Both the position numbers and the translations under genes were made by a program. A stretch of 8,046 bases of DNA from PWPR01 sp046542315 (lineage in GTDB: Bacteria; Bacillota; UBA994; PWPR01), in the NCBI GenBank assembly GCA_046542315.1, contig JBKHBO010000068.1:1-8046 (forward strand), written 5' to 3'. Under the pieces are notes generated by a model. It was given only the letters and a program-made list of their open reading frames with translations, made no database searches and had not been told where the DNA came from. Each line of letters starts with the position of its first letter. The first letter of the stretch is position 1. Positions 1 through 7,061 of this stretch are shown here, in pieces.

Positions 1-194
1 TCTTTAAGTATAGAAGATGTAAACTCTGTCGGACCATCATCAAAAGTTAAAGCGATTACCTTTTCTTCCGTCTCAACCCTATCATAAATGTTACCAAAAA
101 ATTGAAAAGTCCTAGAGTTCATTATTTCATAGCTAAAATGACCGATAATGAAGAAAATTATTAAAGCAATAATAGTTCTTTTTAATCTTTTCAC
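1..194 (-). CDS. Polysaccharide deacetylase (NodB-type), N-terminal part, runs off the left edge
   Basis: The gene is cut by the left window edge; only the first 64 codons are present. Residues 1-6 are basic (VKRLKR) and are followed by a hydrophobic segment at about 8-20, which looks like a signal-anchor or uncleaved signal peptide, so the enzyme is probably outside the membrane facing the wall. Residues 49-56 read LTFDDGPT, the first motif of the NodB carbohydrate esterase 4 fold; in that family the first Asp (here 52) is the catalytic base and the second (53) binds the metal. Known members remove acetyl groups from peptidoglycan or other N-acetylglucosamine polymers; which substrate applies here cannot be told. 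The start is taken as GTG at 194, with GGGAAGTG ending six bases upstream. In-frame TTG at 200 and GTG at 203 are alternatives. The gene diverges from the OsmC-family gene. Confidence 0.85.
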   Translation of the reverse strand, partial: MKRLKRTIIALIIFFIIGHFSYEIMNSRTFQFFGNIYDRVETEEKVIALTFDDGPTEFTSSILK

Positions 195-233
195 TATCAA
201 CACTTCCCTTCATCACGTTAATGTGTTTTAATT

Positions 234-239
234 ATTATA
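234..239 (-). promoter_or_regulatory. Probable extended -10 promoter of the deacetylase gene
   Basis: On the minus strand the sequence reads TGCTATAAT, a perfect -10 hexamer with the TGn extension. No good -35 box is seen: the best nearby is TTAAAC at 259-264 with a 19-base spacer. Extended -10 promoters often do without a strong -35. A start of transcription near 227 would give a leader of about 30 bases before the GTG start. This is inferred from sequence only. Confidence 0.5.
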
Positions 240-292
240 GCATTAAATTATAATTTTAGTTTAATTTTTTCTTAATTTTTCTATAGATATAT

Positions 293-298
293 TATAAT
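293..298 (+). promoter_or_regulatory. Possible -10 box of the OsmC-family gene
   Basis: TATAAT lies 38 bases before the ATG. The matching -35 region near 269-275 is poor. A second TATAAT at 307-312 has a better -35-like TAGATA at 284-289 with a 17-base spacer, but would start the transcript almost on the ribosome binding site. The region is so AT-rich that either match could be chance. Confidence 0.35.
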
Positions 299-335
299 TA
301 AGATTATATAATAGTAATTAAAGGAGAGATATTAG

Positions 336-764
336 ATGAAACAGACATATGAAACAAAACACATTGGTGATATGGCATTTGAAATGATTTTGGATGAACA
401 TCATAAAATAACTATGGATGCTAAAGAAGAGGTTGGAGGAAAAGATTTAGGCCCAAGACCAAAGCAACTTATAATTACTGCACTCACTGGATGTAGTGGT
501 ATGGATGTAGTATCTATTTTAAAAAAGATGAGAGTTGACTTTGATAGTTTTGTTATAGAGGTAGAAACTCAAGCTAGTGATGAACACCCAAAGGTATATA
601 CTGATATTCATATTATATATAAGTTTGAAGGGAAAGACTTAGAAGAAAACAGAGATAAGTTTGAAAAAGCTATTGATCTTTCACAAGAAAGATATTGTGG
701 GGTTAGCGCTATGTTAAGAAAAGCTACTAATTTAACACATGAATTGAAGCTAATTGAAAAGTAA
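336..764 (+). CDS. OsmC family protein (YhfA-like)
   Basis: A complete 142-residue protein of normal length for the OsmC/Ohr superfamily. The two redox cysteines of the family are present: Cys53 in TALTGCSGMDVVSIL at the start of the long central helix, and Cys121 in ERYCGVSAML. The GPRPKQL segment before Cys53 matches the usual GPxPxEL lead-in. The GCxxMDV form and the length point to the YhfA-like branch of general OsmC proteins rather than to Ohr. Family members are cytoplasmic thiol-dependent peroxidases acting on organic hydroperoxides, as obligate dimers with the active site at the interface; the substrate of this branch is poorly known. The ATG start has AAGGAG at 321-326, nine bases upstream. 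The gene stands alone, diverging from the deacetylase and closed by its own terminator. Confidence 0.92.
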   Translation: MKQTYETKHIGDMAFEMILDEHHKITMDAKEEVGGKDLGPRPKQLIITALTGCSGMDVVSILKKMRVDFDSFVIEVETQASDEHPKVYTDIHIIYKFEGKDLEENRDKFEKAIDLSQERYCGVSAMLRKATNLTHELKLIEK

Positions 765-769
765 TTTTC

Positions 770-799
770 AGCTAGAGATTAAAAGTCTCTAGCTTTTTT
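770..799 (+). terminator. Rho-independent terminator after the OsmC-family gene
   Basis: A perfect nine-base-pair stem (AGCTAGAGA at 770-778, TCTCTAGCT at 786-794) encloses a seven-base loop and runs into six consecutive T residues. It begins five bases after the stop codon. This separates the OsmC gene from the CoA-transferase gene downstream. Confidence 0.9.
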
Positions 800-803
800 A
801 TAT

Positions 804-821
804 TTACTAGATTTCTAGTAA
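804..821. promoter_or_regulatory. Perfect 18-bp palindrome, candidate operator of the CoA-transferase gene
   Basis: TTACTAGATTTCTAGTAA consists of two exact eight-base arms with a two-base centre. It begins just after the T-run of the upstream terminator and ends 17 bases before the TATAAT at 839-844, so its right half covers the expected -35 position. No T-run follows, so it is not a terminator. The position suits a dimeric repressor site; the regulator is unknown. Confidence 0.5.
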
Positions 822-838
822 TTACACATAATAATCTG

Positions 839-844
839 TATAAT
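839..844 (+). promoter_or_regulatory. Likely -10 box of the CoA-transferase gene
   Basis: TATAAT is a perfect -10 match 40 bases before the ATG. With a 17-base spacer the -35 position (816-821, TAGTAA) is only a three-of-six match and lies inside the palindrome. A weak -35 is consistent with a regulated promoter, but this is inference. Confidence 0.45.
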
Positions 845-884
845 TATAAATTGTTAAAAAGCTTGTATTATCGGAGGGAATTAT

Positions 885-2381
885 ATGTATGATAACAGAA
901 TAAGAAATAAAGACCTACTTTCAAAAGTTGTTGATGCTGATAAAGCTGCTCTATTAATTGAAGATGGAATGCATGTAGCTACAAGTGGTTTCACTCCAAG
1001 TGGATATCCAAAAGCTACTCCTTTAGCATTAGCAAATCAAATTAGAAATGGTAGAAAGGTTAAAATCAACTTATCTACTGGTGCTTCTGTAGGTGATGAG
1101 CTAGATGGAGAACTTTCAAGATCTGGTTGTATTGGGAAAAGAACTCCTTACCAGACTAACAAGTCAGCTCGAGACGCTATTAACTGTGGCAATATAGATT
1201 ACATTGACCAACACCTTAGTTTGACAGGTCAAGAAATAAGATATGGATTTAACGGAAAGGTTGATGTTGCAATAGTCGAAGCTTGTGCAATCACTGAGGA
1301 TGGAAATATTATTCCAACCACTTCAGTAGGTAATTCCCCTACTTTTATAAAAGAAGCAGATGTAGTAATAGTAGAAATTAATTTAAGTCAACCAAAAGAA
1401 CTTGAAGGAATGCATGATATATATATTCCAAATGACCCACCAAATAGAGATTCTATCCCAATAAAGAAAGCATCTGATAAAATTGGTACTCCATATATTG
1501 AATGTAGTATAGAAAAAATCAAGGCTATAGTAATCACAGATATTATAGACAATGTTAGACCTTTAGCACCCATTGATGATGTATCGATTATAATAGCCAA
1601 TAATATAATTGACTTCTTAAAAGAAGAGGTTAAACAAGGAAGAATACCAAAAGATTTATTACCATTACAGTCTGGTGTTGGTAGTGTTGCTAATGCCGTT
1701 TTAGCAGGTTTATTAAATTCTGATTTTGAAAGTATCGAATTCTATTCTGAGGTTATTCAAGACGCAGCTCTAGATATGATTGATGCAAATAAGTTTACAA
1801 CCTGTTCTGGGACTTCTATTACACCCTCAGAAGAAGGTCTTAAAAGATTTAAAGATAATATTGACTTTTATAAAGATAAAATAATCTTACGACCTCAGGA
1901 AATAAGTAATAATCCTGAAGTTGCTAGAAGACTAGGTGTAATTAGTATGAATACAGCTATTGAAATAGACATCTATGGCAATGTAAACTCTACTCATATT
2001 ATGGGATCAAAAATGATGAATGGAATTGGTGGATCTGGAGATTTTACTAGAAATGCTTTCCTCTCAATTTTTATAACAAACTCAATAGCTAAAAATGGCG
2101 ATATTTCGTGCATAGTTCCTATGGTTTCACACACTGACCATACCGAACATGATGTAAAAATCATTATCACTGAATGGGGAGTTGCAGATTTAAGAAATAA
2201 ATCTCCTAAAGAAAGAGCTATTGAAATAATTAATAATTGTGCTCATCCAGATTATAAAGAAAAACTCTTAAACTATTTCAAAAGAGCTGTAAAAGAGACA
2301 AATAATGCACATACTCCGCATTTGCTAAATGAATGCTATAGTTTCCATAATAAATTTATAGAAACTGGCTCTATGAGATAA
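885..2381 (+). CDS. Acetyl-CoA hydrolase/transferase family CoA-transferase (succinyl-CoA:acetate type)
   Basis: A complete 498-residue cytoplasmic enzyme, close in length to the AarC, YgfH/ScpC and Cat1 family (roughly 490-540). These enzymes move CoA between a carboxylate and an acyl-CoA, usually acetate/succinate or acetate/butyrate, through a glutamyl-CoA thioester. The likely catalytic residue is Glu289 in IEFYSEVIQD, matching the Y-[ST]-E-V-x-Q-D signature. Other family blocks are GVGSVANAVLAGL (264-276) and the glycine-rich GIGGSGDF (380-387) that helps bind CoA. The first half (about 10-215) and second half (about 225-435) form the two related CoA-transferase domains. GGAGGG at 873-878 is six bases before the ATG. 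The gene is monocistronic between two terminators. Substrate preference cannot be fixed from sequence: succinate, propionate or butyrate conversion are all possible. It likely serves acetate or short-chain acid fermentation. Confidence 0.92.
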   Translation: MYDNRIRNKDLLSKVVDADKAALLIEDGMHVATSGFTPSGYPKATPLALANQIRNGRKVKINLSTGASVGDELDGELSRSGCIGKRTPYQTNKSARDAINCGNIDYIDQHLSLTGQEIRYGFNGKVDVAIVEACAITEDGNIIPTTSVGNSPTFIKEADVVIVEINLSQPKELEGMHDIYIPNDPPNRDSIPIKKASDKIGTPYIECSIEKIKAIVITDIIDNVRPLAPIDDVSIIIANNIIDFLKEEVKQGRIPKDLLPLQSGVGSVANAVLAGLLNSDFESIEFYSEVIQDAALDMIDANKFTTCSGTSITPSEEGLKRFKDNIDFYKDKIILRPQEISNNPEVARRLGVISMNTAIEIDIYGNVNSTHIMGSKMMNGIGGSGDFTRNAFLSIFITNSIAKNGDISCIVPMVSHTDHTEHDVKIIITEWGVADLRNKSPKERAIEIINNCAHPDYKEKLLNYFKRAVKETNNAHTPHLLNECYSFHNKFIETGSMR

Positions 2382-2388
2382 AATTTTA

Positions 2389-2421
2389 GCACCTATTGAT
2401 AGTTAATAGGTGCCTTTTTTT
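2389..2421. terminator. Terminator between the convergent CoA-transferase gene and mrp operon
   Basis: A perfect nine-base-pair stem (GCACCTATT at 2389-2397, AATAGGTGC at 2405-2413) with a seven-base loop is followed on the plus strand by C and seven T residues. It is a strong terminator for the CoA-transferase gene. The T-run touches the stop codon of the last mrp-operon gene (2420-2422). In the leftward direction the hairpin lies just after that stop but is followed only by TAAAATTTT, so it may work less efficiently there. Confidence 0.88.
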
Positions 2422-4468
2422 ATCCAAATAATACTAACATAATCATTACAAACATTAAAATAATTGAGTAAATAACAACGTCATTATTTATTATCTTATC
2501 TTCATACTGGCTTGAAATTCTCTTTGATACTGAAACGACTCCTTCATATATTGGATGATATATGGTTTTTTCAATATCAAATTTCTCATAAAACGTTAAT
2601 TGGAATAATTTAAATCTTTTTCCGATATAATAAGCTATTATTCCAAAAATAAAGATATAAATAACACTTGAAATATTAACACTACTATAATGACTTACAT
2701 CTACTAAATATTTATCAATAAATTTTGGATCAAATGTCAATCCTCTGGTTGCTGGAATGATAAATCTGTTCATTATAAGGTTTGGAGCATGACCAATTGC
2801 TACTACTAAAAGTGCTAATCCGCCCATAGCTAAACTCATCATACCATGTTCGCCTTGGATATCTTCATGTTCTTCTTTTTCCTTACCTAGAAATACTGAT
2901 GTAAAAAATTTAATATAATAAGCTACTGTTCCAACACTTACTATATTAAACAGTATTTCTGCATACTTAAAAGATGCATGCCCATACTCATATGCTTCTA
3001 TAATACCGTGATGGAGTAAAGATTTACTGACAAATCCATTGAATCCAGGCATTCCAATAATACCGAAAATACCAACTAAACATAATAGAGCTGTAAAGGG
3101 TAGTTTCTTCCACAAACCACCCAGTTTATCAAAACTTTGCTCATTTGTTTTAAGATATACTGCTCCTGCTACCATAAATAAGAGGGATTTAAAAATTGCA
3201 TGATTAACTATATGATATACTGCGCCTGCAAAACCCATAGCTCCTTGATAACCTAAATAAGCTGTAACTCCAATACCCATTATAATGTAACCAATTTGAC
3301 TTATACTACTGTAAGCTAGTAGTTTCTTCATCTGTTTTTGTTGTAAAGCTAAAAAAGCACCAACCAGCATAGTTATAATTCCAATCCAAATTATCATTAC
3401 ACCAAGCCTATTTGATACTGCCCAGAGTGGATCGATAGTTCCAGCAACTTCTGTAGTACAAGGCACAAATATTGTAACAGCTAATCTTAACAGTCCATAA
3501 GCTCCAACTTTAATAAGAATTCCTGATAAAAGTGCACTCGCTGGAGTTGGTGCAACTGGGTGAGCTTTTGGCAACCAAATATGAAGGGGTAGCATCCCTG
3601 CTTTAATACCAAACCCGACAACAAATAATGCTACCATGTAATATTTAGCTGTCCCCATTGCCTCTAGTTGACTAGCTAATGGCAGAAACTCCAAAGTTCC
3701 AGTATTACTATAAAGCATTAACATTCCTAATAAAATACTTAATCCGCCAACTACTCCTATAAAAATATAGCTGTTTCCTGCAAGCATTGATTCTTCTGAC
3801 TGATGATGAGCAACTAGAGCATAAGAGCTAAAAGTCATGAGCTCAAAAAACAAAAACATTGTGAATAAGTCTGCTGCCATAACTGTACCTAGCACACCAC
3901 CATAGGTAATAGCCATCCAGAGATAAAATCTATCTCTATGTTCTTCTGTATTCATATAGTCATGAGCATATATGGATACAAAAAGCCACAATATTCCAGA
4001 TGTTAGAGCCATTACATAGCTAAGAAGATCTACTCTAAAATGCAACCCAAAGCCTAAAATACCTGGGACACTGAAACTCATTGTCCCTTCCATAACTTGA
4101 GGGTACATCAAAATAATTAAAATAAATGTTAAGAATGTAGAGTTAACAGCTATAGTATCTCTCATTATTTCAGACTTCTTACCAATCAGTGCTTCTAGTG
4201 GGCCCCCTAGTAGAGGAAGTAAAACAATAACTAAAGGTATTGCTTTAAAAGAGGTAACAAATCTACCAAAACGCCCTAACAAACTCTCTGGGTTGGTTAA
4301 AGATAATGGTCCACTTCCAAAACCCATTACTGTTGCTAGAACAATAAATCCTATCATTATTAAATAAATCATGAATACAATTACACAGTTCACACAGAAA
4401 AAATCTGGAAAATAATTAATAACAATTTTATCATATAATTTTTTTAGAGAATTTAAAATCTTTTTCAT
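2420..4468 (-). CDS. NuoL/HyfB-like proton-conducting antiporter subunit, last gene of the Mrp-type operon
   Basis: A 682-residue polytopic membrane protein of the complex I antiporter family (proton_antipo_M). It is nearer to NuoL/HyfB and the first part of MrpA than to MrpD, as shown by FRVDLLSYVMAL (144-155) and the IYAHDYM segment. Expected channel residues are present: Glu209 in LFFELMTF (TM5 type), Lys289 in GFGIKAGMLPLHIWLPKAH, Lys320 in LSGILIKVGAYG, His419/His423/Lys427 in YHIVNHAIFKSLLF and Lys482 in GFNGFVSKSLLHHG. There is an N-terminal extension of about 75 residues with one membrane helix (28-50). The C-terminus has two further helices (about 601-615 and 664-681) separated by a charged stretch. 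It lacks the MbhD and MbhE domains that end a classical MrpA; these are separate genes upstream in the same operon. AAAGGAG lies five bases before the ATG, 10 bases after the mrpD stop. Confidence 0.9.
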   Translation of the reverse strand: MKKILNSLKKLYDKIVINYFPDFFCVNCVIVFMIYLIMIGFIVLATVMGFGSGPLSLTNPESLLGRFGRFVTSFKAIPLVIVLLPLLGGPLEALIGKKSEIMRDTIAVNSTFLTFILIILMYPQVMEGTMSFSVPGILGFGLHFRVDLLSYVMALTSGILWLFVSIYAHDYMNTEEHRDRFYLWMAITYGGVLGTVMAADLFTMFLFFELMTFSSYALVAHHQSEESMLAGNSYIFIGVVGGLSILLGMLMLYSNTGTLEFLPLASQLEAMGTAKYYMVALFVVGFGIKAGMLPLHIWLPKAHPVAPTPASALLSGILIKVGAYGLLRLAVTIFVPCTTEVAGTIDPLWAVSNRLGVMIIWIGIITMLVGAFLALQQKQMKKLLAYSSISQIGYIIMGIGVTAYLGYQGAMGFAGAVYHIVNHAIFKSLLFMVAGAVYLKTNEQSFDKLGGLWKKLPFTALLCLVGIFGIIGMPGFNGFVSKSLLHHGIIEAYEYGHASFKYAEILFNIVSVGTVAYYIKFFTSVFLGKEKEEHEDIQGEHGMMSLAMGGLALLVVAIGHAPNLIMNRFIIPATRGLTFDPKFIDKYLVDVSHYSSVNISSVIYIFIFGIIAYYIGKRFKLFQLTFYEKFDIEKTIYHPIYEGVVSVSKRISSQYEDKIINNDVVIYSIILMFVMIMLVLFG

Positions 4469-4478
4469 ACAGACTCCT

Positions 4479-5969
4479 TTACGTTGCTATTGCCAACAAA
4501 GCTGGTATTGCTTTCTTTACAACATTCATTATTATATTTGGAAACATTCCTGTAATAATACATAATGTAGCTAATGTAAATAAAGGTAGTTTCATACTAA
4601 AAGGAATAAGATCTGGTATCATAATATTTGGGCAATCTTCACATTCTTTCAAATAAGCTGAAATTATAATAGGTAAAAAGTATATTGCATTTAAAAAGCT
4701 ACTTACTAATATAAATACAATGAAAATTGGCTTACCCGCATCAAATGCTGCTAGGCTTAAATACCATTTACTCATAAAACCGTTTATTCCCGGTATTCCA
4801 ATCATTCCTAATGCAGCTATAGTAAATGTAGCCATAGTTATTGGCATTCTATAACCTATTCCATCCATACCCTTGACATCTCTTATACCAGTCTGATAAA
4901 TAATTGCACCTGCACTTAAAAATAATGATGTTTTCATCAAAGCATGGGCAATAATATGATAAAGACTTGCTGAAACACCTGCCTCTGTCGCTAGCCCTAT
5001 TCCTAAAAAAACATATCCAATCTGAGATACACTTGAGTATGCTAACAATCTTTTTATATCTTTCTGACCTATTGCAAAAACTGATCCCATTATGATACTT
5101 AAAACAGCAAAGTAGGCCAAATAATTGTTAATTGTAATTGCTTTGATAATGTCAATTCCAATTACTCTAAAAAGAATTTTAATCATCGCAAATGCATAAA
5201 TCTTTAGTACTAAACCACTAAGAAGTGCACTTGAAGGTGATGGTGCTGATGAATGAGCATCGGGAAGCCAAACATGTAGTGGAAATATTGCAGCTTTTAA
5301 TCCTAGTCCTGTTAAGATAAAGCTTAAGCTAATTAAAATATTTCGCGGGTACTCTTGCCAGATTGTAGAAATAGTTTGACTAGTAGCTGTCATATTCAAT
5401 TGGCCTGTAACCATATATAGCATTGCTATACCTAAAAGAATGGAAATAGATCCAATTGCTCCTAACATGAGATATTTGAATGTTGCCATTGTAGTTTCTT
5501 TTGTTCCTTTTATAGATATTATTCCACAAGAAGTGAGTGATAATATTTCCATAAAAACATACATATTAAATAAATCATTAGTAAAAATCATGCCTATCAT
5601 AGAAAATATTAAAAGCATAACAAGTGTATAGTAAAATCCTATTTTTTTATCAGACACTTCGTGTTCTAAATCTCTTAATGAATATATAAGAATTAAACTT
5701 GCAATTAATATTAGTGCAAAAGTGAAAATTGCACTATATTCTCCAATAAAAAATTCAATTCCTATTGTAGAATCCCAATCGCCAAAATTATAGTAAAATG
5801 GGCCATCATTTAAGACAAATATAAGCAATACTAATGAAAAGACTAAAGCCAGTCCAGTAGCAGTCAAAACTAATGAATGAACATGCTTTTTCTTTTTTAA
5901 TAAAGCAATTATCACAGCTGCTGATAAAAATATAATCAATATTAAAATTGGTAACTGTACTTTATTCAT
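4479..5969 (-). CDS. mrpD: Mrp antiporter subunit MrpD (NuoN-like membrane subunit)
   Basis: A 496-residue, roughly 14-helix membrane protein of the size usual for MrpD/MnhD. It is one of the two large ion-translocating subunits, related to NuoN/NuoM of complex I. Key residues are in the expected places: Glu141 in FNMYVFMEILSLTS (TM5), Lys225 in GLGLKAAIFPLHVWLPDAH (TM7), Lys256 in LLSGLVLKIYAF (TM8), His338 and His342 in YHIIAHALMKTSLF, and Lys401 in GINGFMSKW (TM12). The Glu and the TM7 and TM12 lysines are the sites required for antiport in studied MrpD and NuoL proteins. The ATG overlaps the end of mrpC by eight bases, and AAAGGA at 5981-5986 lies inside mrpC, so translation is likely coupled. 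A NuoL-like gene follows directly, giving the complex two large pumping-type subunits. Confidence 0.93.
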   Translation of the reverse strand: MNKVQLPILILIIFLSAAVIIALLKKKKHVHSLVLTATGLALVFSLVLLIFVLNDGPFYYNFGDWDSTIGIEFFIGEYSAIFTFALILIASLILIYSLRDLEHEVSDKKIGFYYTLVMLLIFSMIGMIFTNDLFNMYVFMEILSLTSCGIISIKGTKETTMATFKYLMLGAIGSISILLGIAMLYMVTGQLNMTATSQTISTIWQEYPRNILISLSFILTGLGLKAAIFPLHVWLPDAHSSAPSPSSALLSGLVLKIYAFAMIKILFRVIGIDIIKAITINNYLAYFAVLSIIMGSVFAIGQKDIKRLLAYSSVSQIGYVFLGIGLATEAGVSASLYHIIAHALMKTSLFLSAGAIIYQTGIRDVKGMDGIGYRMPITMATFTIAALGMIGIPGINGFMSKWYLSLAAFDAGKPIFIVFILVSSFLNAIYFLPIIISAYLKECEDCPNIMIPDLIPFSMKLPLFTLATLCIITGMFPNIIMNVVKKAIPALLAIAT

Positions 5970-6339
5970 CTATCCTGTCTTCCTTTATCAATATTTCGTC
6001 AATTTCTAAAGTTCCATATTCTTTATATAAATTTATCAATAAGCTAAGTGCATAAGCAGTAATACTAACAGCTACTACTATCCCCGTAAGAATCATAGCT
6101 GATGGTAAGGGGTTAACATAAAAGCTTTCCCCAGTCATTTTTTCTATTATTGGCGCCTTAGCTCCTCTAATAAATCCAATTGATACGAAAAATAGAAAAA
6201 CAGAAGTTTCCATGATGTTAACTCCAATGATTCTTTTTAATAAATTTGAGTGAGTTAAAACAGTATACAATCCAATTACAAAAAGAGAAAACGCTCCTAT
6301 GTAATTAATATTATCTATAATAAAATCTACATTTATCAT
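5962..6339 (-). CDS. mrpC: Mrp antiporter subunit MrpC (NuoK-like)
   Basis: A 125-residue protein with three membrane helices (about 13-30, 37-57 and 80-104), as expected for MrpC/MnhC, the homologue of complex I NuoK and MbhG. The diagnostic motif before the third helix is NPLPSAMILTGIVVA (76-90), corresponding to the usual (D/N)PLPQALVLTAIVI. A GLY turn at 23-26 ends the first helix. The second helix carries Glu44 in NIMETSVFL, a membrane-embedded acidic residue about one turn from the position of the essential NuoK glutamate. The 20-residue charged tail (KEYGTLEIDEILIKEDRIDE) is probably cytoplasmic. The ATG follows the mrpB stop with no gap, and its ribosome site (AGGAGG) lies inside the end of mrpB. 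Confidence 0.92.
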   Translation of the reverse strand: MINVDFIIDNINYIGAFSLFVIGLYTVLTHSNLLKRIIGVNIMETSVFLFFVSIGFIRGAKAPIIEKMTGESFYVNPLPSAMILTGIVVAVSITAYALSLLINLYKEYGTLEIDEILIKEDRIDE

Positions 6340-6765
6340 TTAGCTCTCCTCCTCAATAATACTATGGAAGAGCGTTATCATTGTACTAGCAACCTTAAGG
6401 CCAATGCCTATTGTAGCTAAAGTAATCAAGCCTCCACTTAAAATGCTGCCTAATTGTCCTAAAGGAAATCCTGCTACTTTATTACCTAAGAAAGATCCTC
6501 CCATTACAACTCCAACTAACCCTAGAAGTATAAACCATAAAATCCCTCCAGTTTCAATTTTAGAAGTAACACTATGAGGTATTAATTTATTAGATTCTTC
6601 AATGCCAAAAGCAAGTGTGAACAAAATAAAACTCGCGCCAATTATTGCTCCCCCAGCAAATCCTCCTCCTGGAGATAGGTGTCCATGAAGTATAACAAAG
6701 ATTCCATAAAGTTGGATAAAAGGAGTGATTATTTTTGTAATTGTTTTAACTATAAGATCATCCAT
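6340..6765 (-). CDS. mrpB: Mrp antiporter subunit MrpB (MnhB domain)
   Basis: A 141-residue protein with about four membrane helices and the normal length of MnhB-domain proteins. The signature HGHLSPGGGFAGGAII (27-42) is the clearest mark of the family, and the later GFPLGQLGSILSGG (99-112) followed by IGIGLKV (119-125) also matches. MrpB is a small structural subunit of the antiporter, equivalent to MbhF in membrane-bound hydrogenases. The ATG is two bases after the stop of the MbhE-like gene, with GGAGG at 6776-6780, ten bases upstream. The stop codon abuts the mrpC start. Confidence 0.93.
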   Translation of the reverse strand: MDDLIVKTITKIITPFIQLYGIFVILHGHLSPGGGFAGGAIIGASFILFTLAFGIEESNKLIPHSVTSKIETGGILWFILLGLVGVVMGGSFLGNKVAGFPLGQLGSILSGGLITLATIGIGLKVASTMITLFHSIIEEES

Positions 6766-6767
6766 AA

Positions 6768-7061
6768 TTATAAATCCTCCTCGTGTTTAGCAAACCCTAT
6801 GCTCAATACAGAAACTACAGCTGTAATGGAAGTGAATAAAACTGTTGTTTCACCTAATGTATCAAACGCCCTATAATCAGTTATTATTGATGAAATAATA
6901 TTTAAAATATTTGTTTCCTCAACTGCATTTTCATTATAATGCTTTGCAACTTGATTGTATGATGGATTTGTTATATCTCCTAAAGGAGGCATCTCGGATA
7001 AACTACTAATTAGAATCATAAGTAAGAAGCTAAGAATCAAAAAAGTAAATTTCTTTCTCAT
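6768..7061 (-). CDS. MbhE-like small subunit (equivalent to the C-terminal end of MrpA)
   Basis: A 97-residue protein with two membrane helices (about 5-21 and 72-90) around an extracytoplasmic-type loop. The segment ending the loop, DYRAFDTLGETTVLFT (62-77), is the conserved (D/V)xRxFDTLGE motif found at the C-terminus of MrpA and in MbhE of membrane-bound hydrogenases. Asp62, Arg64, Asp67 and Glu71 are the conserved polar positions. In Bacillus-type systems this domain is fused to the end of MrpA; here it is free-standing. The ATG overlaps the stop of the MbhD-like gene by four bases (ATGA), with a strong GGAGG at 7070-7074. The family call rests on this motif and on operon position; the loop (NPSYNQVAKHYNENAVEETN) itself I would not recognise alone. 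Confidence 0.85.
   Translation of the reverse strand: MRKKFTFLILSFLLMILISSLSEMPPLGDITNPSYNQVAKHYNENAVEETNILNIISSIITDYRAFDTLGETTVLFTSITAVVSVLSIGFAKHEEDL

Noticed and set aside
804..821. The palindrome as a second terminator hairpin after the OsmC-family gene
   Set aside because: No T-run follows it, and a strong terminator already lies just upstream; an operator is a better reading.
1388..1600. 70-residue open frame on the minus strand inside the CoA-transferase gene
   Set aside because: It lies wholly opposite a well-conserved gene, matches no family I recognise, and its hydrophobic composition reflects the antisense of AT-rich coding sequence.
5440..5631. 63-residue open frame on the plus strand inside mrpD
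   Set aside because: Antisense shadow of a conserved membrane protein, with no convincing ribosome site or recognisable motif.
6679..6876. 65-residue open frame on the plus strand across mrpB and the MbhE-like gene
   Set aside because: It crosses a gene junction on the opposite strand and shows no family features.
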